Positions 26,764-34,871 of a stretch of DNA of 64,000 bases are shown here, piece after piece (within the stretch, counting starts at the first letter, position 1; every line of letters starts with the position of its first letter). A program made the translations under genes and the position numbers. This stretch comes from Zavarzinella formosa DSM 19928 (GTDB lineage: Bacteria > Planctomycetota > Planctomycetia > Gemmatales > Gemmataceae), in NCBI RefSeq assembly GCF_000255705.1, contig NZ_JH636449.1, positions 97,798 to 161,797 on the forward strand, given 5' to 3'. Below the pieces are notes generated by a model. It made no database searches, was not told the origin of the DNA, and was given only the letters and a program-made list of their open reading frames with translations.

Positions 26764-28167
26764 ATGCCCGCCGGTATTCTGATCGTCGATGACGAACAAG
26801 CGATCTCTTGGTCGCTGCGCAAGGCGTTCGAGCGGCAGGGGCATCGCGTCGGCGTGGCGGCATCCGCTGAATCGGCTTTGGAACAGACTCCCGGCCTCAA
26901 GCCGGATGTGGTGATCCTTGATGTGCGGCTTCCCGGTCTCGACGGGCTGAGCGTGCTGGCCAAGTTGCGTGAGTTGTCGAACAACGCCCCCATCATCGTC
27001 ATCACCGCCCACGGCAATCTCTCCACAGCCGTGCGGGCGGTCGAGGGAGGGGCGTTCGACTATCTGGCAAAGCCGTTCGACTTGGCCCAGATTCAAGCAG
27101 TCGTGAACCGGGCGTTGGCCGGACGGATGGCCGAGACTCACGCCATTCCCCCGGACATGGCGCCCGTCGGCGAGGAGGAGATGGTCGGGCATGGTCTCGC
27201 CATGCAGGCCGTCTTCAAGCGGATCGCGTTGGTGGCCCCGACGGACGCCAGCGTCCTCATCACCGGGGAATCCGGCACGGGCAAGGAATTGGTGGCGAGG
27301 GCCGTCCACCGGCATTCCCACCGGCGGGCCTCACCGTTTCTGCCGGTGCATGTGGCTTCGCTGAATGCCAACTTGGTGGAAAGCGAACTGTTCGGCCATG
27401 TGAAGGGGGCTTTCACCGGGGCGGGCCAGAGCAAGCCGGGCCTGCTGGCGCTAGCCAACGGCGGCACGGTGTTCCTCGACGAACTGGGGGATATTCCCCT
27501 GCCGGTGCAGGCGAAATTGCTTCGCGTGCTGGAACATCAGGAAGTGTTGCCGGTCGGCGGAAGCGTGCCGGAGAAAATCAACGTCCGCATTCTGGCGGCC
27601 ACCAACGCCGACTTGTTGAAACAGGTGAACGCCGGCCAGTTTCGACACGACTTGTATTTTCGCCTGAACGTCTTTGAGATCCGGCTGCCATCGCTCCGGG
27701 ACCGCTCGGAAGACATCGATCAATTGGTGGCTTACTTTGCGCGAAAGTACGGCGCCAATCCAACCATCTCCGAGACGACCGCCGCATATCTGCGGTCGCG
27801 CACCTGGCCGGGGAATGTTCGTGAATTGCGAAACGCCATCGAACATGGGGCGATCATCTCCCGAGGCACGCCGCTGATGCCGGAGCATTTCCCGCCGCCG
27901 GTGAGCGTCATGGGAGCCGAAACGCTCAGCCAGCGCATCGGCGGCCTCGTGCGGGATTGGGTGCGGGATCAGGCGCAGCACACCGAAGAACCGACCGAAC
28001 TTTATGACAAGATGCTGCAATTAACCGAACCGGCCCTGTTGGACGAGGCCCTTCAGCAAACCGGCAACAACCGCGTCGCCGCCGCCCGGAGGTTGGGGCT
28101 GGCGCGGGCGACGCTGCGGAAACTGCTGACCAAATATCGCCCAGCCGAGGCGGCGGACGATGAATAA
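26764..28167 (+). CDS. Sigma-54-dependent response regulator (NtrC family), orphan
   Basis: A 467-residue activator of sigma-54 RNA polymerase. A receiver domain (1-120) has the acidic pair (VDDE, 8-11), phospho-acceptor Asp53 (VILDVRLPG) and the conserved Lys103 (LAKPF). The AAA+ domain has Walker A GESGTGKE (168-175), the sigma-54 contact loop GAFTGA (215-220) and Walker B VFLDELGD. The C-terminus has a Fis-type helix-turn-helix (NNRVAAARRLGLARATLRKLL). There is no sensor kinase gene next to it. It may control the sigma-54 promoters found in this window; this is inference. Confidence 0.95.
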   Translation: MPAGILIVDDEQAISWSLRKAFERQGHRVGVAASAESALEQTPGLKPDVVILDVRLPGLDGLSVLAKLRELSNNAPIIVITAHGNLSTAVRAVEGGAFDYLAKPFDLAQIQAVVNRALAGRMAETHAIPPDMAPVGEEEMVGHGLAMQAVFKRIALVAPTDASVLITGESGTGKELVARAVHRHSHRRASPFLPVHVASLNANLVESELFGHVKGAFTGAGQSKPGLLALANGGTVFLDELGDIPLPVQAKLLRVLEHQEVLPVGGSVPEKINVRILAATNADLLKQVNAGQFRHDLYFRLNVFEIRLPSLRDRSEDIDQLVAYFARKYGANPTISETTAAYLRSRTWPGNVRELRNAIEHGAIISRGTPLMPEHFPPPVSVMGAETLSQRIGGLVRDWVRDQAQHTEEPTELYDKMLQLTEPALLDEALQQTGNNRVAAARRLGLARATLRKLLTKYRPAEAADDE

Positions 28168-28320
28168 AATACTGATTAATTCTATTTTATCTTAATCTTG
28201 TCAATCAACTTTTGGTTCGCCACGACATCTGGCGAACCTTCTCCCAATCGTTTCCATCATCCGATTCCGGCAGCCTTTACCCGCCAAGTCGGCGGCCGTA
28301 AGTTTGGGCAGGTGCCGCCA

Positions 28321-28974
28321 ATGGGACTGAAACAGTTGGCTCGGTGGTTCCCGGAGACTTGGATGAAGCGTTCTTCCTTGATCATTTTGGCGTTTGGCGT
28401 CGTGTTGGGCACGGCCATCGGGCTTTTGCTGAACCCGCTGGTCAAAAGCGAGGGCCATCTTCAGGCGGCCCCTTGGCTGGAGATCGCTCATCGAGTTTGT
28501 ACCGCGATTGGCGGCTTGGGGACATTCGTGACGCTCATCATCGTGGTGAGGCAATTCCGGCTGTTGCGGAATCAGTCTGAACTCGTCCAGAAAAATATTG
28601 TCACCTCAATGGAGTCTCAACTTTACGCGAGGCTTGATTCGTTCAACCGGTTTGTCTTCGAGCATTTCCAAGAATACGATCTGCTCGACATCCCCTTTCC
28701 CCAGCAAGTGTCATCAGACCAACGATCAAAACTCCATCGCATGTGCGAACTCGGCTACACGTTCTTCGAGGAAATCTTCAAACATCACATGCGGTTGAAA
28801 CTGGAAGAGTCAGAGGATTGGGATGAATGGGAACAGAATCTCATCCACTTCTTTCGCAAGTCCTATGTCCGGGGTTATTGGAAAACCGTGTCCACGCGCT
28901 ATGCCAAAAGTTTTCAAACTCTGGCGAATGACCTCGTCGTGAAAATGGAGAGGGAAGAGGCCGTCGCCAAGTGA
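28321..28974 (+). CDS. Two-span membrane protein with cytoplasmic domain (unknown)
   Basis: A 217-residue protein from the ATG at 28321 (MGLKQLARW). Two hydrophobic helices (LIILAFGVVLGTAIGLLLNPL and AIGGLGTFVTLIIVVRQF) are followed by an alpha-helical, charged cytoplasmic domain (MESQLYARLDSFNRFVFEHF; DWDEWEQNLIHFFRK). The general pattern recurs in widespread small unknown proteins of DUF4760-like layout. An upstream frame exists from 28198 but it lacks an ATG. It is 153 bases after the sigma-54 activator. No function is assigned. Confidence 0.68.
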   Translation: MGLKQLARWFPETWMKRSSLIILAFGVVLGTAIGLLLNPLVKSEGHLQAAPWLEIAHRVCTAIGGLGTFVTLIIVVRQFRLLRNQSELVQKNIVTSMESQLYARLDSFNRFVFEHFQEYDLLDIPFPQQVSSDQRSKLHRMCELGYTFFEEIFKHHMRLKLEESEDWDEWEQNLIHFFRKSYVRGYWKTVSTRYAKSFQTLANDLVVKMEREEAVAK

Positions 28975-29092
28975 AAGGCACCAGCAGGCGATAAGCCGTT
29001 ACCCGGCAGGTGACACGATTCCCTACTCCAAAATTGATTAGTGGCATTGGCTTTTTCATGTTTATCCCCGGCAAATGACCGTTTTGTCGGCC

Positions 29093-29108
29093 TGGAAATA
29101 GTCTTGCC
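29093..29108 (+). promoter_or_regulatory. Sigma-54 promoter candidate for the phosphatase-cytochrome gene
   Basis: TGGAAATAGTCTTGCC: GG at 29094-29095 and GC at 29106-29107, ten bases apart, with a full TTGC -12 box but A instead of C after the GG. The predicted start is near 29119, leaving 33-45 bases to the candidate start codons. Confidence 0.55.
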
Positions 29109-29151
29109 GGATTACATCTGGCCTATGACTGTTTGTTGTTAAGTTTTTCAC

Positions 29152-30108
29152 ATGGTTATCAACATGCTAAAATCCAACAGCCGCAACTGCATGATTCTCT
29201 TATCTTTGTTGCTCGCCAGTTGCACAAAACCTGTTCCAATCCCCGAGCAAACCACGGCGCCGCTTGAGCCGGTCATGGTTGGCAATCGTCCCGGCTTGCA
29301 CAACGTCATCCGGCTCAACGATCATTTGCTGTCCGGGAGTTCGCCGGAGGGCGAGGCGGGGTTTCGTTCTCTTCAAGACTTGGGGGTCAAATTCATTGTC
29401 TCCGTGGACGGGGCGGCGCCGGAGGTTGCGATGGCCGCGAAGTTCGGGATGCGGTATGCCCACCTGCCGGTCGGGTATGATGGCATCCCGGCGGACACCG
29501 CCTTGAAGCTCGCGAAATTGTTTGCAATGGCCGAACGAGAGGGGCCGGTTTATGTTCATTGCCACCACGGGACTCATCGCGGTCCGGCGGCGGCGGTCGC
29601 CGGGCTTCGTTGTCGGGACGGACGTTGTTCCGCAAAACAGGCGGTCGACTTCATGAAGATGGCGGGGACCGATCCGAAATACGCCGGGCTGTACCGGGAT
29701 GTGGAGGCGATGACCGCGAACGAACTGGCGGGAGTGGCGGGAGAATTCCCGCCGTCAGTGGCGACAGTGAACAACTTGGTGAAGCAAATGGTGAGCGTCG
29801 ATGAACGGTGGGACCATGTGAAACTCATCCGGGCGGCCGGGTGGACAACCTCGAAGGGACACGCAGACTTGGACCCGGCCCATGAGGTGTTGCAACTGCG
29901 GGAACATTTCCGGGAAGCGGCTCGCCTGCCGGAGACGGCGAAGAGACCGGGTGAGTTTCAACGGCTGATGTCCGTCGGCGAAGAACTGGCCGGGAAACTG
30001 GAGGATGATTTGCGGGGAGGCAAAGAGAAAAGCGACCGAGAAACATTGTTTCGGCTCATCGGCGAAAATTGCACGGCCTGTCATCGGGAATTCCGTGACC
30101 GGAAGTAG
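29152..30108 (+). CDS. Lipoprotein with dual-specificity-type phosphatase domain fused to a cytochrome c-like domain
   Basis: A 318-residue exported lipoprotein (lipobox LASC, Cys24; start MVINML at 29152 or the ATG at 29164). Residues 45-160 form a cysteine-based phosphatase domain with the signature HCHHGTHRG (Cys137, Arg143; HCX5R), preceded by VSVDGAAPEVAMAAKFGMRYAHLPV. The C-terminal part is helical and ends with a haem-binding C-x-x-C-H site (Cys307, Cys310, His311; ENCTACHREF), as in cytochrome c'-like four-helix bundles. It would act outside the cytoplasm. The combination suggests redox- or nitrosative-controlled dephosphorylation, which is inference. A bidirectional hairpin follows. 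Confidence 0.85.
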   Translation: MVINMLKSNSRNCMILLSLLLASCTKPVPIPEQTTAPLEPVMVGNRPGLHNVIRLNDHLLSGSSPEGEAGFRSLQDLGVKFIVSVDGAAPEVAMAAKFGMRYAHLPVGYDGIPADTALKLAKLFAMAEREGPVYVHCHHGTHRGPAAAVAGLRCRDGRCSAKQAVDFMKMAGTDPKYAGLYRDVEAMTANELAGVAGEFPPSVATVNNLVKQMVSVDERWDHVKLIRAAGWTTSKGHADLDPAHEVLQLREHFREAARLPETAKRPGEFQRLMSVGEELAGKLEDDLRGGKEKSDRETLFRLIGENCTACHREFRDRK

Positions 30109-30113
30109 CCACG

Positions 30114-30147
30114 AAAAAACCCCGGTGTCTTCTAAGGGACACCGGGG
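30114..30147 (-). terminator. Rho-independent terminator of the LEA-like gene
   Basis: A perfect 10-base-pair stem (ccccggtgtc at 30120-30129 with gacaccgggg at 30138-30147) followed on the minus strand by a run of six T. On the plus strand it can also end the phosphatase-cytochrome transcript, without a T-run. Confidence 0.9.
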
Positions 30148-30218
30148 CCACAACCTCGGGGCAAACGGGGGTGCTAATCTCTGTTAAAAAAACCCCGGGA
30201 GTGATTCAGGAAACTGAT

Positions 30219-30656
30219 TTAGGCCTTCAGGGAACGCCCGATCAGCAACCCGAGGCCGAAGCCCACGAGCAGGGCGGGAACCGGGTGTTTCTTCACCACG
30301 TTCGTGAGTTCGCGGCCAAAGTCGGACACTTTTTCGGAGGTCGCCTCATAGGCATCCTCGGCATACTTCTGGACTTTGTCCCCGGCCTTCACGGCCACGT
30401 CGCGGGCATCGTGGACGAGATGGCTGGCCTTGTCGCGGGCGTCATGGACAAAGTCTTTGGCCTTGTCAAAGGCTTGTTCCGCGTTGCCAGTGACGGCGTC
30501 CGCGGCGTGTTGGGCACCATCCTTCACGGTGTCGATGACGCTTCCAAAGCCGGACTTGCTCCGGTCGGCGGCGTTGGCGGCCGCGTCCGTGGCTTGTTTG
30601 GCTTTGTCGGCGGTGGCGTCGATGCCGTTCTTCACGCGATCCTTGAGGTCGTTCAT
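30219..30656 (-). CDS. LEA-like / ElaB-YqjD-type membrane-associated stress protein
   Basis: A 145-residue, very hydrophilic helical protein with 11-residue amphipathic periodicity (NGIDATADKAKQATDAAANAA, AFDKAKDFVHDARDKASHLVHDARDVAVKAG in pieces) and a C-terminal transmembrane anchor (VPALLVGFGLGLLIG). The layout matches the DUF883/ElaB group, and the repeats resemble late-embryogenesis-abundant proteins that protect membranes during drying, osmotic or heat stress. A sigma-54 promoter lies upstream and a strong terminator downstream, so it is a single-gene unit. Stress induction is inferred from the family. Confidence 0.85.
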   Translation of the reverse strand: MNDLKDRVKNGIDATADKAKQATDAAANAADRSKSGFGSVIDTVKDGAQHAADAVTGNAEQAFDKAKDFVHDARDKASHLVHDARDVAVKAGDKVQKYAEDAYEATSEKVSDFGRELTNVVKKHPVPALLVGFGLGLLIGRSLKA

Positions 30657-30756
30657 CTCAACACTCCTTCAATAAAACGCAACCGGGAAAGTGTCGCGTT
30701 GTTGCTTCGTTGAATACCCCGGCTTGGCGTTGGCCGGATGATTGAAGGGAAACAGA

Positions 30757-30772
30757 TGCACGAGGCGTGCCA
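30757..30772 (-). promoter_or_regulatory. Sigma-54 promoter of the LEA-like gene
   Basis: The minus strand reads TGGCACGCCTCGTGCA: the -24 box is a full TGGCACG match, GG (30771-30770) and GC (30759-30758) are ten bases apart, and the -12 box is GTGCA. The start of transcription should be near 30746, about 90 bases before the ATG at 30656. It begins right where the poly-T of the upstream terminator ends. Confidence 0.72.
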
Positions 30773-30779
30773 AAAACGG

Positions 30780-30812
30780 AAAGCGGCCAAATCTCTCTGG
30801 ATTTGCCGCTTT
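30780..30812 (-). terminator. Terminator of the glycoside hydrolase gene
   Basis: aaagcggccaaatc pairs with the near-complement ggatttgccgcttt with one bulge. On the minus strand it is followed by ccgttttt, a short T-run, in the interval between the two minus-strand genes. Confidence 0.75.
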
Positions 30813-30868
30813 CGGTGGGAAGTTGTGCGAGGGGGTTCCGAGGGGTGTGAACGACCATGCCCACCGGC

Positions 30869-33800
30869 TCACGTCGCCAGTCCGGTCCACAGTAGATTGT
30901 TTAGCAAACCGTTAAAATGACCCGGTTCGGCCACCACATGGATGGTCACCGAACCATAGGCCGGCACGGTGTTGGCGGCCGGAAAGGATTGGAGATTGTA
31001 ATGGTCTCCGTCCCGCCGGGAGACGAACGCCCCGGCAACGGACGTGATGGTGATCGGAGCGTCGAAGGCCAGTTGCCAGTCGTTCACATCCGTTGAACGA
31101 GGATTGATTAGCACGATGTCGAAGCTCACGCTTCCCGCCGTGCTGACGACATTGGCCACTTGAACCGGCACGGTCGGGTTGTCGTCGTCGATGATCGTTC
31201 CCGTGCCGGTTGATGAGCTGATTTTTGCCCCCGTCGGCGCCGACAGGATCAGTTTCACCGTCTCGTTGGTCTCGCGGATCGTGTCGCCGATCAATTTCAC
31301 GGTGACCGTTGCGCTGGTCTCACCGGGGGCGAAGGTCAACGTGCCGCTGGTCGCCAGATAATCCTTCCCGGCGGTGGCAGTGCCGTTGGCCGTGCGATAC
31401 CTCACCGTCACCGGCGTCGGGGACGGACCGGAGAGCGTCACGGTGAACGTCAGTTCTGGCACGGGCACAACCGCCGGGGGAAGCGTCGCTTGGATTTCCT
31501 GGAGCGGAATCAGGATCTTGTACACTGGCGTGTCCCAATTAGCCCCGGAGAGAGTGCTGCCGGGATTGGCGCTGGGATTGATGGCGAAGTGCGCCCACGA
31601 CATGCCGAGGTTCGTTCCCTTCAAGTCGCTTCGGCCATCGCCGTTTTTGTCCCCCGAGAGGTAGTTAATCAGGGCGGGATACCATTGTTGGTCTGTGGTA
31701 TTGTCCAACGTGGAGCCAAACTCGCCGAGCCAGATCGGGGCGATGTTATTCCAATACAGATAGCCCCAGCGATCATTCCAAACTTGATACAGGTTCATCG
31801 GGTAGTTCGTCGCGTGGAACCACGGTTGATCGGACACCGAAATCCCGTAATCGTGTGGAGAGTACACCAGTCGGTTTTTCACATTCAGCACGACGGGCTT
31901 CTTCAATGCTTCCGTCAGGTTGGCGCCATAGAACGCGGTGGTTTTGTCGTCGCTGCCCACGCCTTCGACGACGATCAGCAAGTTCGGGTTGATGGCCAGG
32001 ATCGCGTTGCCCGCCCGCTCGGCCGCCAACCGCCAGTCGGGGCGGTTGCCGGGGCCGTCATCCCATACCGCTCCGGCAGAGCCGACGGCGTGGGGTTCGT
32101 TGCTCAGGTCCATGCCGATCACGGTGGTATTCCCGGCGTAGCGGGTCGCCAGCATTTGCCAGGCGGCGACCCAGTCATCTTCGGAAAACGTGCCGTCGTA
32201 CCACAGGCCATTGGGGTTTGGTCCGCCGGTGTCGCTTCCGGTGAATGTGGGGAACGACGACCGATGGCAATCGAGAACCACCCGCAGGCCGATGCTTCCG
32301 GCGTAGTCGATGATCTTGTCGAAGATCCGCAACGGCGTGAGCCCGACCAGATCGGGGTTCTTGGAACCGTCGATCAACCCCGCCACCGAGGCGGCCGTCG
32401 TGCTTGGGGCGAATGTTTGCAAGGCGAACGGCAACCGGATCGAGTTGAACCCGAAATTCTTGATCGTGTCGAGGATGTCTTGGTAACTCCGCACGCCGAG
32501 TCCCTCGGGGACGCCGTTCAGTTCGGCCCCGTACCAGTTCTCGGAGGTCAGTTTCACCGGCTTGTTGTTCTGGTCGAGGATCTGGTTCCCGGCTGTCTTC
32601 AGGTAACCGGTTCCCTTGGCGGTGGTGTCCGTTTCGGTGGCAAACGGGTTATTGATCGTCAGCAACGGGGGCTGACCGGCGATGACTTCCACATTGGTAA
32701 AGTGACGAGTCCCGGTGACAATGCTGCCAATATCCCGGCCGCCGCCGCCATCGAAGGTGACGTTGCTCCGTCCCCCTGAAGTGACATCGTTCCCGAAGCC
32801 GCCGAGGAACTGTTCTGTTCCGGCTCCGGCGATCAGTGTGTCGTCCCCGAAGGAACCGTGGATCGTGTCGTTCCCGCCGCCGCCCGTCAGAAGATCGGAA
32901 CCGTATCCGCCGGTCAGTGAATTATTGCCGGCACCGCCGTTGGCGGTGATCTTGCCGAAGACGCCCCGGCCCTCAATGAAGTCGGCACCGACTTGCTGGC
33001 CGACGGTCAGCGTGTCGTTCCCCCCGAGCAGGTTGATCGTGAACGGCGTGGACGCGGAATAGGTTCCCTTTAACACGCCATTGACATGAACTTGCACATC
33101 AACGCCGGCCTCCGCGAGATCCGGCGGCCCGATCAGGACGGTGTCGTTCCCCGCCGTCCCGGTGATGACCACGGGCTTCGTCACCACGGTCGGCCGGATG
33201 TGGAATGGGGCGATATTGTCCGCCGATGAAAAGGAGAGTTCTCCCCAACCGTAACCGGCGAAGTTCTCCGTGACAGCCGAAAGATAGGCGTAAGCAATCT
33301 GGTTCGGGTCGTCGGGCGTCGCCGCGCCGTCGTCGGTCGAGAGACCGAGCGTCCCGAAACCAAACTGACGTTGATATTCGCGGATCTTCGCGGACTTCAC
33401 CCCCCAAATGCTGTCGTCGCCCGAATCGGCATCGGCGTCCGTGCCCGGTTCCGTGTATTGTCCATTGCTAACTTGGTAGCTCTCATACAAGTAATAATCG
33501 GAGGCTCCCAAATGCGTTGACAGTCCGGCCGGGTTATGGATGACATCCGACTCCGAGCCGAAGACATCGTCCGGGTGGAAGCCATTGGCGATGACTTTTA
33601 GTCCCAATTGATGGGCGTAATCAATGGCGGCATTCTGACGCGCCCGCGTGGTGAGGTAGTCGTAACCGAAGTCGTCAAGCAGCACGCCCTTCACGCCCAT
33701 GTCGGCCCACTCATCCAGCTTGGTGTCAATCTGCGCGAGCGAGAAATTCGAGGCGCTGACGCCGAGATCGACATAACCAAAGAAAGAGGTCTTCGCGGTG

Positions 33801-34033
33801 AAGGGACTCTCCATGATCGCCGTCGTGTTGGCGTGATCCGGGTGGGCGGGACTTTCCAACCCCGCCCCCAACACAACCATGTCATACCGGCCAAACGTTT
33901 GGGCGGGAGAGGTGTTCGCATCGCCATCGTCAATGAGTGACGGATAGCCGTAATAAACAAGCAGACTGGCGGGCAAGGCGGCGGGCAGAACACGGTCGGC
34001 CAATTCCTCCAACCGCAGGCGAACGTGAGGCAT
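30869..34033 (-). CDS. Modular glycoside hydrolase: N-terminal GH114-like, RTX, GH5 cellulase-type, Calx-beta domains
   Basis: A 1,054-residue exoprotein; start at 34033 has gagag 8 bases upstream. The N-terminus (RLRLEELADRVLPA) matches the short planctomycete export-type head. Residues 20-295 look like a spherulin-4/GH114-type TIM barrel (YYGYPSLI, DDFGYDYL). Next is an RTX/haemolysin-type Ca-binding stretch (about 300-450; GGAGNNSLTGGYG, GGGGNDTI). A GH5 cellulase-type domain follows (about 475-830), with the acid/base Glu in DLSNEPHAVG and the nucleophile Glu in WLGEFGSTLDN. A Calx-beta domain (about 845-935; TVTLSGPSP, GKDYLATSGTLTFAPGETSATV) and a C-terminal beta-sandwich complete it. 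Polysaccharide degradation at the cell surface is the likely role. Confidence 0.88.
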   Translation of the reverse strand: MPHVRLRLEELADRVLPAALPASLLVYYGYPSLIDDGDANTSPAQTFGRYDMVVLGAGLESPAHPDHANTTAIMESPFTAKTSFFGYVDLGVSASNFSLAQIDTKLDEWADMGVKGVLLDDFGYDYLTTRARQNAAIDYAHQLGLKVIANGFHPDDVFGSESDVIHNPAGLSTHLGASDYYLYESYQVSNGQYTEPGTDADADSGDDSIWGVKSAKIREYQRQFGFGTLGLSTDDGAATPDDPNQIAYAYLSAVTENFAGYGWGELSFSSADNIAPFHIRPTVVTKPVVITGTAGNDTVLIGPPDLAEAGVDVQVHVNGVLKGTYSASTPFTINLLGGNDTLTVGQQVGADFIEGRGVFGKITANGGAGNNSLTGGYGSDLLTGGGGNDTIHGSFGDDTLIAGAGTEQFLGGFGNDVTSGGRSNVTFDGGGGRDIGSIVTGTRHFTNVEVIAGQPPLLTINNPFATETDTTAKGTGYLKTAGNQILDQNNKPVKLTSENWYGAELNGVPEGLGVRSYQDILDTIKNFGFNSIRLPFALQTFAPSTTAASVAGLIDGSKNPDLVGLTPLRIFDKIIDYAGSIGLRVVLDCHRSSFPTFTGSDTGGPNPNGLWYDGTFSEDDWVAAWQMLATRYAGNTTVIGMDLSNEPHAVGSAGAVWDDGPGNRPDWRLAAERAGNAILAINPNLLIVVEGVGSDDKTTAFYGANLTEALKKPVVLNVKNRLVYSPHDYGISVSDQPWFHATNYPMNLYQVWNDRWGYLYWNNIAPIWLGEFGSTLDNTTDQQWYPALINYLSGDKNGDGRSDLKGTNLGMSWAHFAINPSANPGSTLSGANWDTPVYKILIPLQEIQATLPPAVVPVPELTFTVTLSGPSPTPVTVRYRTANGTATAGKDYLATSGTLTFAPGETSATVTVKLIGDTIRETNETVKLILSAPTGAKISSSTGTGTIIDDDNPTVPVQVANVVSTAGSVSFDIVLINPRSTDVNDWQLAFDAPITITSVAGAFVSRRDGDHYNLQSFPAANTVPAYGSVTIHVVAEPGHFNGLLNNLLWTGLAT

Positions 34034-34068
34034 GCGAAATTCTCTCATGATGATGAGAGAATTCTCGC
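34034..34068. repeat. Near-perfect inverted repeat in the leader of the glycoside hydrolase gene
   Basis: gcgaaattctctcat and atgagagaattctcgc flank a 4-base loop (gatg), ending one base before the start codon. The SD-like gagag lies inside the stem, so the hairpin could occlude translation, or act as an operator. Confidence 0.85.
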
Positions 34069-34350
34069 AGGGATCAGCCGGAAGGACAACATCGGAACAA
34101 GAGAAGATTTGGCGTGAAGGCTTGCCTGGGTGTCAAATGTTCTTTTCGCCCGCCGGATGCGATTCATCGCTGTTTAAACAAGTTTTGGCACAGGATCAAC
34201 GTTGTTCTCGCCATCGAAAAGTGCAATCGGCATGCCTGCGTGACTACTCGCGAGAGGAACACATGAAGACAAGATTGGCTATTGATCAATCATCAGGCCG
34301 AAAAGTCGGTGACTCCCGTGGTCTCTCGGCCTGACGAAACACCGCCGACA
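34069..34350. other. Gap with a 9-base inverted repeat near the EF-hand gene
   Basis: No gene was recognised here. tcaggccga (34293-34301) and tcggcctga (34326-34334) form an exact stem with a 24-base loop, just downstream of the minus-strand EF-hand gene; it is probably its terminator, although no T-run follows. Confidence 0.6.
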
Positions 34351-34836
34351 TCACGAAGGACCGCCCGGACCTTTCCCTTGGCCGCCGGGGCCACCCGGAC
34401 CACCCGGGCCACCCGGCCCCTTCCCTTGGCCGCCGGGGCCACCGGGGCCACCTTTTCCTTGACCGCCTTTCCCTTGACCGCCGGGGCCGCCTTTTCCTTG
34501 GCTGCTGCTGTTCTCGGTGGCCATTTGCTTGAAGAGCGTCTGGAGTTCTTCCTTGGTCACCACACCATCCTTGTTGGCGTCGGCCCGCTCGAACAGGCGC
34601 ATCAGGCGCTCATCCGTGATTTCGTCTTTCGTCAGCTTGCCGTCGCCGTTCTTGTCGAACGTCATCATCTTGGCCACGGATTCATCCACCGTGGGAGCGG
34701 GGCCGCCACCGCCGCCCGGACCGCCGCCACCCGGACCGCCGGGGCCGCCTTTTTTGCCGCCGCCCGGCTGAGCTTCCGTAACGCCCGCAAGGCATAGCAC
34801 GCCCGCGGTCAGAACCAGCATCAACAACGCTTTCAT
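34351..34836 (-). CDS. Secreted EF-hand protein with Gly-Pro-Lys/Gln-rich tails
   Basis: A 161-residue exported protein from the ATG at 34836, chosen because GGAG lies 8 bases upstream (the ATG six bases earlier has it too close). A signal peptide (KALLMLVLTAGVLCLAGVTEA) is followed by a Gly/Pro-rich stretch, two canonical EF-hand loops (DKNGDGKLTKDE and DANKDGVVTKEE) that should bind Ca2+, and a C-terminal low-complexity tail of GGPGGQGKG-type repeats. It lies downstream of the sigma/kinase/dioxygenase operon, 35 bases from the dioxygenase stop, and could be cotranscribed. Function is unknown; Ca-dependent binding of a surface partner is possible. Confidence 0.85.
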   Translation of the reverse strand: MKALLMLVLTAGVLCLAGVTEAQPGGGKKGGPGGPGGGGPGGGGGPAPTVDESVAKMMTFDKNGDGKLTKDEITDERLMRLFERADANKDGVVTKEELQTLFKQMATENSSSQGKGGPGGQGKGGQGKGGPGGPGGQGKGPGGPGGPGGPGGQGKGPGGPS

Positions 34837-34871
34837 AATCATGTCTCCGAATTGAGAGGGGATGGGTGAAG

